Origin: Sceloporus undulatus
Lineage: Eukaryota > Chordata > Lepidosauria > Squamata > Phrynosomatidae
Length of the DNA: 64,000 bases
Reading direction: 5' to 3'
NCBI RefSeq assembly: GCF_019175285.1
Contig: NC_056525.1
Location: 134,174,836 to 134,238,835 of the forward strand
This document shows, one piece after another, positions 55,621 through 64,000 of the stretch. The position numbers and the translations under genes were made by a program. Numbering within the stretch: the first letter of the stretch is position 1; each line of letters starts with the position of its first letter. The notes beneath the pieces are model-generated. The model saw nothing but the letters and a program-made list of their open reading frames with translations. It searched no databases and was not told the origin of the DNA.

Positions 55621-55708
55621 TATGCAGCCGTGCAAGAGTTGCACAATCAATTGCTAACAGGCTCTCTTTGTGTCTTGACATAAGAGATCCTTCATTCTTT
55701 GTAACTAA

Positions 55709-56075
55709 GGGCTGAAACAAATGGCCATATAGGGGCGGCTTGATGCCACCCCTTTGAGCACCGGATCAGAGCTGCAGCAACCACATGCCATGGCCCTGAT
55801 CCAGCTTTTTTCTGGCACAAAAAGAAGCATCAAAATACCGCTCTTTTTTGCACCAGAAAAAAAGGTGTCCTTTCTGCTGCCACCGAGGATTTTTGGTACT
55901 CCTGTGGCACGGAGCATCTAAACACCATGCCACCAGAGTGCCAAAAATCTGTCACGGTGTAAATGGTCAGGTGACTTCACGGCAGCTTCCTGGCGGCTTG
56001 GGGGTGTGCGTCACGTGTACGCTATGCCCCCAAGCTGCTGGGAAGCTGGCTTTTTTTGCTGGTCTGTTCTGGCCC
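55709..56075. mobile_element. 'TACAGAC' family MITE, TSD TAA
   Basis: Ends gggctgaaacaaatggcc and gctggtctgttctggccc; TAA on both sides (55706-55708, 56076-56078). The body includes cagagctgcagcaaccacat, gcaccagaaaaaaaggtgtc, acggcagcttcctggcggct. 367 bp, no coding capacity. Confidence 0.85.
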
Positions 56076-56647
56076 TAAAATGTTTTAGTATAGTCCAGCA
56101 CACAGTCCAATCCTGCAAGGAGGTGTTTCCCAAGACAATCATCAGCTTATCTCTACCCTTGAACATCTTCAGGAGTCTATTTGAATATTACAAGACAGGA
56201 ACACAAATCTTAATAAATTTCATTCTCACAAACAAGAACCAATAAATTAACTTTTTCTATACACTGCAAGAATGCCCTTTAAAAAATGCAATCAAACCAG
56301 GATAAAGAGCAACTCTTCAGGGTAGAAGTTCATCTATATTTAAGATTGATCTGAAAAACTGTGGAACAGTTATTGATCTTTTTCAGTGGGGTGATTGGGC
56401 ATCTCCCTCCAGTAGACTGAGCTTCTACAATTGCCTCTTTAGTGTGAGGTTTTCAACCAAATAATAATAATAATAATTGTGCAACTCACACTTGAATGGC
56501 CTGTTTCTTTAAAGACATTGTCTGGTGTTGTGCAGCCCACAAATGTGGAAAAACAGAAGTAATTGTTCTGCCCTATCACAGTTCTAGTCTTTTGGGAGAA
56601 ACCAAAAGGAGCTGAGGCACAGGCAAGTGAGGCACATCAGGTACTTT
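56076..56647. other. No recognised gene
   Basis: Unassigned, with a short AAT run near 56461. Confidence 0.5.
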
Positions 56648-57008
56648 GGGGCTGTACAAACGGCCCTAAAGGAGCAGCCTCCAGTCGCCCCTTCTTCAGC
56701 CAGATCAGGGTCACAACAACCTCACGCTGCAGCCCTGACCCAGCCTTCCGAGGGAGCAAAAAGGAGCCACAAAAAGCTTTTTGCACCCTCAAAAGGGTGT
56801 CATAGCTGCCGCGGCATGGCTATATTGGTGCCCCTTCAGCTCTACATCATTTGGACGCAGTGCCCAGGTGCACCATGACACCATGTGCCATCTGGATCAG
56901 TGTGCGGCATCAAGGCACCCTGGGAGGATGGAGTCAGGTGTGTGTTGTCAGGACGCTACACCCCAACTTTACCCCCAGGCCGGCCTTTCAGGCCAGTCTG
57001 TACAGCGC
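56648..57008. mobile_element. 'TACAGAC' family MITE
   Basis: Ends ggggctgtacaaacggccct and ggccagtctgtacagcgc. The body has tcagggtcacaacaacctca and aggagccacaaaaagctttt. Flanks (TTT / ATT) do not form an exact duplication. About 361 bp. Confidence 0.82.
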
Positions 57009-57017
57009 ATTAGTTAT

Positions 57018-57262
57018 TTACTTGTAGTTTTTGTTGTTATTATATGCCTTCAGGTTGACTCTGATCTAAAGTTACCTTATGTTTGGGTTTTCTTGTCAGG
57101 ATTTATTCAGAGAAGGTTTGTGATTGCCTTCCTCTGAGGCTGAGAGAGTGTGACTTGCTCAAAGCCACCCAATGGATTTTAATGACTGAATGGGGATTTG
57201 AACCCTGGTCTTCCAGAGTCCTAGCCCAACACTCAGACTACCACACCATGCTGACCTCCACT
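57018..57262 (-). mobile_element. tRNA-derived SINE, minus strand
   Basis: The plus strand reads gttgttattatatgccttca, aaggtttgtgattgccttcc, tctgaggctgagagagtgtg, gggatttgaaccctggtctt (inverted B box), accacaccatgctgac (inverted A box). It lies between two TACAGAC-family MITEs. Confidence 0.88.
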
Positions 57263-57272
57263 TACTTACTTA

Positions 57273-57628
57273 GGCGCATTACAGACCGCCCAAAATGGGC
57301 AGTCTCACGCCGCTGCCGGTTGCTGCGTATGGGAACCGCAGCAGCCAAACCGCGTGGTTCCCGGGCGCAGCAAGAAAGAAGCACCAAAATGGCGTTTCTT
57401 TCTGCACCCTGAAAGTGGTGCCGCAAGGTGCGAGGCGTGCACTCACGGCATCACTTCCGCTGCGCGACGCCCGGACGCTATGCGTCCGCGACATCAAAAT
57501 GGTGGCACCCATCTGTATAGGGCGGCGCCATTTTGATGCACTCGTTACACGTGAGGGGCAAGGTGCGTCAGGAAGCACCGCCCCTCACGCGTAACGACGG
57601 CGCCTCATGGGCCTGTCTGTAACACGCC
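57273..57628. mobile_element. 'TACAGAC' family MITE, CpG-rich young copy
   Basis: Ends ggcgcattacagaccgccca and gcctgtctgtaacacgcc. Flanking triplets are TTA and TCA (imperfect). The body keeps many CpGs (ctgcgcgacgcccggacgct, catggtcgcgg-like positions), in contrast with older copies, which suggests recent insertion. Frames of up to 109 codons in it are spurious. Confidence 0.88.
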
Positions 57629-57860
57629 TCAATTAACTTATTTAATATCCTTCCTGTCTCCCAGTATGGGACCAAGGCAGCTTGTCATGTATGTTAAAAC
57701 AAAGAATATCTAAAACACACACACACCATTAAGTAGACAATACAGTTAGAATATTACATTAAAACAATAAATTCATTGTCACATTCAAAATCACTGCATG
57801 TCAGAATCACATCCAAAAAGGTGGTCTATTTTTTTAAGGCAAGGCAGAGTCTGTCAGAAC
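57629..57860 (-). mobile_element. LINE 3' UTR-like, minus strand
   Basis: tattatttaatatccttcct-like start (aacttatttaatatccttcc), tatgggaccaaggcagcttg, then A/C-rich sequence with acattaaaacaataaattca, similar to inverted L2/CR1-type 3' UTRs. Confidence 0.5.
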
Positions 57861-58239
57861 CCTGGACAGAGCAGTGAGAGATGAGAGAGCCTATGAACAG
57901 TGCAGATTCTGTGTTTGTGTGTGTTGTGTGGCACTGAGAACATTCAGTACATACTCTTGACTTTTGATGCCGCAAACACTCCCACATACATGGGCATTTT
58001 TATACCTTTGGATATACTGGAATTTTCATTCAAGTTAGAAAATAATCAAGATTAAGAAAATTCTAAATGAGTCACCAGAATGTTCTGTGAAATAAGTTTT
58101 GAGATCAGAGAATGTACTTTAGCTGCAAGTTTCTGCACTCCCAAAGGTTTTTCTTTTTTAAAAAAGGGAGACACACCATGTAAAAATAGAAAATCAGTTG
58201 TGATATGCTATTCTTTCATTTCTTGTACTTTGTCGTGGA
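57861..58239. other. No recognised gene
   Basis: Unassigned, with a short TG run near 57912. Confidence 0.5.
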
Positions 58240-58850
58240 ATTTGTTCCTCTCCAGCCTCAAGGATTTTTCCCTCCCCCACTGTGGATAACTTTTTAGAGG
58301 AGATTAGAATTACAATAAGCATTTCAGAAGAGAAATATAGTTTTACATGAAGTATTTGCAATTGTTTAAGAACTGCTCTGTTTCCTATTTTTGCATTCCA
58401 ATCACCTACGTTTAATAAGTCCTCTTTTAGTATAGTATCACTTTCCTTCTGGACTCCAACATAGCATTGTTCAATTTCTTCTTCTACTGCCTCTGTAGTC
58501 GGAACCAAAACTTGGATTTTGGTTATATTAATGGATTTTCCCTGGAGGATTATTGACATGATTCAACCATACTTTGTATTACGTCCTTTGACTGCTTTTG
58601 CTACATCTCCTCACTATTAAAGTCATCCAATTTCTTAGATTTTTCCTTTCCTCAGTAAAACATCAATATGTCCCATTTCTAGATTGTTCACCCCAAGTAT
58701 TGCAAAATTCATACAGTCCATTTCTTCTTTTATTATGTCTAGCTTGCTTTGATTCATACTGCTCACATTCCATGTTCCTGTACTGTGTTGTGCAGCCTTG
58801 GACTTTCCATTCACCTCTTTGCACATCAACAGCTGAACATCAACATCATC
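58240..58850 (-). mobile_element. RTE-BovB LINE endonuclease fragment
   Basis: The minus-strand translation gives GTWNVSSMNQSKLDIIKEEM then NFAILGVNNLEM (N-terminal apurinic-type endonuclease motif, usual form TWNVRSMNQGKLD...IDILGISELKW). Further on are ILQGKSINITKIQVLVPTTE and LNVGDWNAKIGN (usual form GKPFNITVIQVYAPT...GDWNAKVG). Order and spacing fit the first half of the BovB ORF. Stops and frameshifts are present. The RT part is missing. Confidence 0.88.
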
Positions 58851-59574
58851 ATCATCATTTATTGATATTGCACTGTATGTTTACACATGCTTTCAGCTTG
58901 ACTCCAGTTGCATTATTAGCCACAGCAGTACTCTTAGTTCTCCTTGTTGAGTGCCTTCCTATCTTACGATGGTATCTTTTGGTACTATGGCTTACTTCAT
59001 TTTGGATTGTCTAATTGTGATTTCCAAGAGAAAAGACCTTCAAAGGATGTTTACCATGCCTTCATCTGCATAGTATTAACTAGTATTAGCTATGGTTTAC
59101 TGCTGTTGTTGCTGAGAGATCCTCTGCCAGCATCAGTCCCCTCTACTGTTTCTGACAAGTAGCTGTTTGGCATATTTAGTCTGGCTCCTTAGCAAAATCC
59201 TGTCTGACCCATGGATACCCCACCAACAGCACTGCTTCTGTCAGCATAGCCTCTTGCCTCAAAGGAGCATGCAGTCCTATCATCATGTAATGGTAGTTCT
59301 ATAACACGAAACAATAAGTACTGGGGACAGTATCATCAATGCTGTATGGGAAAGTTGGCTGATGGTACAGGTATCTACTAGTGGAGAGTAAAGAATAGTA
59401 AAGGAGAAGATGTAGGAAAATGACTCGTGACTGTTAGCTTAACAGTTGCATTGTGACTTGTGACTGGTGGTGCAGCCAGACAGTTAGTGCTAGCATGATG
59501 TGAGCCCATTTTAACAGCTTCACACTTACTGATGCTTTAATAATTTCCAGATTTTGCCACCTATGAAAAGTAAC
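58851..59574. other. No recognised gene
   Basis: Unassigned. The 138-codon frame at 58598-59014 overlaps the antisense of BovB and has no domain. Confidence 0.5.
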
Positions 59575-59763
59575 GTAAGTTCTTGGTATCTGCTGGGGTT
59601 TCGTCCCAGGATTTCCCAAGGATACTAAAATCTGTGGATACTCAAGCCCCATTAAATACAATAGTATAGTGAAACGGTGTCCCTTATGTAAAAGGCAAAA
59701 TCAAGATTTGCTTTTTGGAATATATATATGAAAAAAGAAGCCATAGATATGGCAGACCTACTG
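59575..59763. mobile_element. Tigger-like MITE
   Basis: Left part taagttcttggtatctgctg then gggtttcgtcccaggatttc; internal atctgtggatactcaagccc; right end atatggcagacctactg followed by TA. Same group as the 46.3-kb copy. Confidence 0.78.
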
Positions 59764-60113
59764 TATAGTCAGAAACTTCAGAGTTGATTGGGACTATCAG
59801 AAGGCAATATTTGACTGTGGTATTGTGCCAGCATCATTGTCCTGTATTCTTTTTCAGTGCTAAAGTTTGCTTGTGCAATCAACATTTGTTGATGATTCCT
59901 GAGCTAAATGGTGGTAGATTCACCTCTAGAAGAGAGTATTAGGTCTTTTGGATTTTGATAACTATTTTGTGCTACTGCCTCCACCCCAAAATCCAACAAT
60001 CACCCACTGGGGAATGCTCATTCTGCCTCTTAGCTACAGAATGTAATGATAAGGGAAAACACATTTTTCATTTTCCACAGATCCTGATTGGCCCACATTT
60101 CTTTCCTTGCAGG
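59764..60113. other. No recognised gene
   Basis: Unassigned sequence ending in a good splice-acceptor-like motif (tttctttccttgcag, ending at 60112). Confidence 0.5.
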
Positions 60114-60329
60114 GTAAGAAACCTAGATTCCATCCTGCATACCATGATAGAAACCATTATAGGAATTGGCTGGGTGGCTACTGCGGCTGTTGCTGTTATT
60201 GGCAAATACCCAGCTGGTTCTGTAACACAGTGCTGCAAAGTCAGAGGCAGGTTAAATAAAGCAGAAAAGCGATGGAAGAGGGACAGAAGGGAAGGCTAGA
60301 GGCTGCTGGAGAGTAGAAAATAGAAGGGT
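60113..60329 (+). other. Candidate non-coding 5' exon upstream of the START exon
   Basis: A strong acceptor-like tract (cacatttctttccttgcag) precedes it, and a donor-like aagg|gtaagtcc closes it at about 60330. About 470 bp further downstream is the START-domain coding exon on the same strand. This is splice-signal reading only; no protein or conservation evidence supports it. GT-AG pairs of this quality also arise by chance. Confidence 0.2.
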
Positions 60330-60793
60330 AAGTCCATACACATGTATGCATGAGTATGTACATTATCTGCTGAAACATAGAGGAATACTCAGGAGAGCAC
60401 AGTACCCTTTGGCAAGACCAAGAAGACATCTGAGCTCCCAGATTTAGCAGCAGCAGCAGCAGCAGTGATGACTGCAGGAAAGGAGCCTCTCTGTCTGCAC
60501 TGAGCAACCACATGATGTAGCCTATGGAGAGAAGAATACAGCTGCAGATAGTCCTTTCTTCACAGGATCAGGGCTGGCACGGAGAAAAGCTCTTGTTAAA
60601 TTTCAGGGAAGAAGAGCTCTGAAGCAGAAATGGATACAGGCAAGGTTGCTATGACCAGAATCAAGCAGAACTGAACCCAGTAAAATTTCCCCAAAAGCCC
60701 CTGCAGCAAGGACCCTTTTCTAGCTGACTGGCATCTGTACAGTTCAGGTGGCCTACTGGGTGGGGCCTGGTGGTCCTGAAGAAAGCTGCATCC

Positions 60794-60958
60794 ATGTCTA
60801 AGGGAGGGGAGGTTGCATACATCCCAGATGATTCTGACTTCAGCCATTTCCGGCACCAGTGTGAGAACCAGGAAGGCTGGAGCAGAGAGTACAGTAAAGG
60901 AGGAGTGACTGTATGGAGCCAGGTGCAGGAGGAGAACATAGCTGTCCAGAAAATCAAG
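60794..60958 (+). CDS. First coding exon of a STARD10-like START-domain protein
   Basis: The ATG at 60794 opens 55 codons that end in phase 0 at a consensus donor (atcaag|gtaagg, GT at 60959). The peptide starts MSKGGEVAYIPDDSDF and continues with the START motifs FRHQCENQEGWSREYSKGGV, TVWSQVQ and QKIK. These align with the N-terminus of human STARD10 (VPDDQDFRSFR, CE..VGW, YSRAGVSVW, HKIK), with roughly half the residues identical. STARD10-type proteins bind phosphatidylcholine and phosphatidylethanolamine and transfer them between membranes in the cytosol. The identity is moderate, so a STARD10 paralogue is as likely as the orthologue and no symbol is given. The next START exon was not seen up to 64000, so the following intron is at least 3 kb. 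An acceptor-like cccttttctag precedes at 60713-60723, so the exon may begin near 60724 with untranslated sequence. The reading frame is intact. Confidence 0.82.
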
Positions 60959-62127
60959 GTAAGGACCCTAGCCAAGATACATGCCCAGATCACTAGGGCC
61001 GAAGATGCATGAATACTGCAACACAGCCTACCTGGTCTGTCCCATTGCTTATGCTCGGGGTCCTTTTCTCCCTTCTTCTTGTCCCAGAAATGCTAGTCTA
61101 TAAAGCAGAAATATGCTGCCCAGTGCCCACACTTTTACTCCCTTTTGCTGCATTCAGTTCTGGAACTCTTGCTCCATCCAGGCAGAAGAAGGTGCAATGC
61201 TTCAACTCAGCCACTGTTTTAGTGGTTGAGGAAGATGCTTGGGGCTCCTTCTTAGAGAAAAAAAGACCTCTTTTCCGTTGATCTTTTTATCTATGAGACA
61301 TCTTTCCTATTTTAGCCTCCAAGCACATTCTACAGATAGAAATCTCCCCGTTCAAGTTTCTTTTTAAAATTCTTTCTGTTTCTTTGTACTTAAATTGAAA
61401 CAGAGATAAAGAGCGCCAAGAGGAGAATCCACAAAGCTCATTCTCTGTATTTTTCAGTGACTCTGCCCCAGCCTTATGACAATGCAGCCTTTCCTGTTTA
61501 TTCTCTAGCTGTGAGCTATTAAAGAAGCCCAAACTTTTGAGCTGTGCTTGGTCTTCACAAAAAGTCAAAGCTGACTCTGATTCCCACCCACTGAAATTAC
61601 TTCTTTTGAGGGGGAGGCTGCTGCATATCTTCACTTAAAAGGCTAGGGAGCAATACAAAATGAAACTTTATTTACCTGTGCACACGAGGACAAATGAGGA
61701 TGGAAAATTAATTAACCCATTAAGGGTTATGTAGATGAGGATATCCCACTAATCCAACTTCTCTCACAAGCTGCACCCGCTTAAATGTCTGCTCAAAAAA
61801 CTTTAGGTACAGGTATTTTTGCTGGTCATGCTATGATCGTGTTGAAAATAGAAAACAGGAGTTGATGTGAGTTGCTAGGCCTTTCGCACATTTGATTTCC
61901 TTGGCTCTTGGTTGGCTTTTTCCAGAAAAAAAAAAAGCAAAGGACATTGCCTTTTCTTGCAATGGTTTTAGATATTTTCTGCACATCTTTGCAATTGCAG
62001 GCCTGTCACTTCCATACCAGAGGTGTAGGGAATCCATTCTGGGCTTTATTCCATCCTTCAAATGTGCTGTCTGGGTTTCTGACACCTATCCCCCAGATAG
62101 TGTCAGCACCTTGAATAGCTTCTTTAA
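60959..62127 (+). other. Presumed first intron of the START gene; nothing else recognised
   Basis: It starts with a gtaagg donor. Frames such as 61009-61281 (90 codons) and 61287-61634 on minus (115 codons) show no family match. The intronic status is inferred from the donor alone. Confidence 0.5.
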
Positions 62128-62235
62128 ATTGGGAATAAACCCTTATTTTGAACTGCCTTAGGTCCTATGTCAGGGGAAAGTGGGATACAAATTAAAACAT
62201 AAATACATACGTATGTACATACATACATAGATTCA
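62128..62235 (+). mobile_element. LINE 3' tail and (ATAC)n microsatellite
   Basis: ttttgaactgccttaggtcc, aggggaaagtgggatacaaa, then ataaatacatacgtatgtac atacatac (62200-62231). The first part is the L2/CR1-type 3' terminus; the tail has become a tetranucleotide repeat. Confidence 0.6.
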
Positions 62236-62944
62236 TTGCACTCCTGACATGGAAGCCTCTAACCACAAGTTGCCCTTTGACCATGGCCAGATTAACTAGC
62301 AGGCTAAGAAGACTGGAGCCCTTGGCCTGTCATTTCAGGCCTCAGAGACTCTGCTAGCTTATTAAAATCCCCAGCATTCAGTTTTAAAAATCCCAAATCT
62401 AGCTCTTGTAGGACATAGGATATGAGACCAATATTCATGCACAATCCTGACCAACTGTTTCCTGAGAAATAAAGCTGCCAGCACCTTTCAGTGTGTTTAG
62501 CTGACAAGTGAAATCATAGCCATGACTCAAATAACCATTTGCCTATAGAAGATACTTTCTGGTTCACCAACAACTACCTCCATACATTCTTTTAGCCTAT
62601 ACTTTTGGAATGGTGATTACTTCCCATAACAGGCAGTGGAGAAATCCAGAACTTGAGTGTAGTTGTGACTGGACAACCCAACACAATAAGCAGCAGCAAT
62701 GACCAGAGTACATGGTTTTTTGGGTTTGAGTCTTATTTTCAGCAAAAAGACCCACAAATGAACAATGTTATTGCATTTGTCAACACTTAAAAATTAGTTA
62801 ACCAATGCAAATGAAATCCACCATTATGTCCATGATTGTGTGCACATAGGTGGGGATGGGGGTGGCACTCTGAAGCCAGTGTGAGTTCCCACAAAGTAAT
62901 CCATTGTTATTATCCACATATTACTGGAAATGACTGGAGTAGCA
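62236..62944. other. No recognised gene
   Basis: Unassigned; presumably intronic. Confidence 0.5.
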
Positions 62945-63165
62945 TGTGTGTATGTGTGCCTTCAAGTTGCCTATCCACCTATGGCAACCCCATGAATGAG
63001 AAGGATCCCATAGGATTTTATTAGGCAAGGAATACTCAGACGTGGTTTTGCCAGTTCCTTCCTCTGAAATATAGCCCACAGCACCTGGTATTTGTTGGCA
63101 GTCTCTCATCCAAGCACTATCCAGGGCTGACCCAGCTTAGCTTCCAACATCAGACATGAACTGTT
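62945..63165 (-). mobile_element. 5S-Sauria SINE, minus strand
   Basis: The minus strand reads a 5S rRNA-derived head (ttggaagctaagctgggtca, ggatagtgcttggatgagag, aataccaggtgctgtggg), then the Sauria body (ctatatttcagaggaaggaa, ctggcaaaaccacgtctgag, tattccttgcctaataaaat) and tail (ataggcaacttgaaggcaca) with a CA-like end. The first part of the 5S head (before about nt 35-40) is missing or too diverged. A short insertion (gatccttctc) lies in the tail. Confidence 0.92.
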
Positions 63166-64000
63166 ACCTTTTGGGTATTTAGATCCTCTAGAAGTAGAGT
63201 AGTCCAATGTTATGATATACTCTGGTGATGGGTTGTTTTTATGGGAATGGAATAGATAAGAGTGGAGCTAAATGTTAAGTATTAGGGGAAATATTTTAGT
63301 TTAGTATCAGTGCTATCCCCCTCTATAACTAAACACAAGTCTCATTTTGCCTAACTAACAGTACACAAGATATATCCTCCTAACTGGCAGTACACCCCAT
63401 TTAGCTCAAGGACTATGTATTTTGAAATCCTAGTCTGAGTTCCAAAAGTCCTCAGGTTCCTTTGCAAATGTCGACTCTCTAGTGGATATATGTTGTCTCT
63501 AGCACACATGCATGTAAATCTGGAGTCAGAATTGCATAGTCATAGCCATCATAGCCAGCATAGCCAATTACAAGGAACGCTGAGAATTACAGTCTGATAT
63601 CATCTGGAGGGCCATATGATTCTCCACTCTGATGTAAACCTTACGTGCTTTCCAGGCTCCAGATGGGCAGGTGGGATTAAGCCTAGAGGCAGAGCATGAC
63701 CTGACACCTCCTTGTTTGCCCTCTCATTGAGTAGTGAAGAGGTGACTAGCCAAAATGTGCTTGCTTCTTGGAGGAGCAACTACTCATTCTCTCTCCCCAT
63801 TCACTGGGTACAGTAGAGGCCCCCTCCTCACTGCTTTGACACCCAAACCGATTACTTCAGGAGAAAAAGATGGAATTAGCTGCTCAATGCCATCTCATTA
63901 TTAGTCCAAGGAACCCTTCATCTCATAAAGCTCAGATCTTTTCAGTAAACAACAACAAAGAAGCAGTGAGAAAACATGAGAAGGTAAAACTCTATGATTA
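63166..64000. other. No recognised gene
   Basis: A segment at about 63535-63625 (atcatagccagcatagccaa, gagaattacagtctgatatc, tctggagggcc) resembles a common squamate interspersed repeat but is too diverged to name. No START-domain exon is seen here. Confidence 0.5.

Noticed and set aside
57083-57594. Frames of about 100 codons in GC-rich DNA, initially suggestive of a CpG island with a gene start
   Set aside because: The GC-rich part is a MITE with clear TIRs (57273-57628), and the left part is an inverted SINE.
61009-61281. 90-codon frame as the second START-gene exon
   Set aside because: It has none of the following START motifs (LYDVLHD, RKKWD), and lies directly after the donor of the first exon.

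Overview
The window is vertebrate nuclear DNA, almost certainly from a squamate reptile (an iguanian-type lizard is the best guess). The evidence is its repeat content. It carries 5S-Sauria SINEs and several tRNA-derived SINE families with CAA or AAAGGT tails. It also has decayed L1, L2, CR1 and RTE-BovB LINEs, Penelope-like fragments, a diverged hAT transposase gene, and many non-autonomous DNA transposons (hAT, Tigger/mariner-like, and two 3-bp-TSD families). Nothing prokaryotic is present: no operons, Shine-Dalgarno sites, CRISPR arrays or phage modules. Nearly all open frames are chance frames or transposon remnants.

Only one stretch looks like a functional host protein-coding exon. At 60794-60958 (+), 55 codons encode the N-terminus of a START-domain lipid-transfer protein closest to STARD10, followed by a consensus splice donor. 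No second coding exon of this gene was found before the window ends. Two host RNA genes are represented by pseudogenes: a 3'-truncated, tail-less 7SK snRNA retrocopy with 17-19 bp target-site duplications (48514-48750, minus), and a 120-nt 5S rRNA-like sequence (26862-26981, plus).

Layout. 0-7 kb: SINE pieces, a 241-bp TIR element with an AAG duplication, and an almost loop-free foldback at 5.25-5.5 kb. 7-10 kb: two L1 ORF2 fragments, one carrying a SINE and a mariner-like MITE. 10.9-13.7 kb: three TACAGAC-ended MITE copies or part-copies. 13.9-19 kb: a decayed 5-kb L1 with Tigger-like and SINE insertions. 19-20.3 kb: an L2 with a MITE in its ORF2. 20.7-23.9 kb: a Penelope-like 3' end, CR1, nested SINEs and a non-LTR C-terminus. 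25-32.3 kb: SINEs, the 5S copy, two L2 3' ends, two hAT MITEs with exact 8-bp duplications and a decayed hAT transposase. 33-41.4 kb: three long-TIR MITEs, more hAT MITEs and one nested pair. 44.8-48.8 kb: a mariner-like element inside a long-TIR element, hAT, a CR1 split by a MITE, and the 7SK copy. 49-57.6 kb: CR1 tails, a probable solo LTR with a MITE inside, and a cluster of three TACAGAC-ended MITEs. 58-64 kb: a BovB endonuclease fragment, the START exon and a 5S-Sauria SINE.

The best-supported observations are the insertion histories, where flanks rejoin into a known repeat or exact duplications are present, together with the 7SK copy and the START exon. I found no novel multi-gene system. 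Family names come from recognising sequence patterns, not from a database search.
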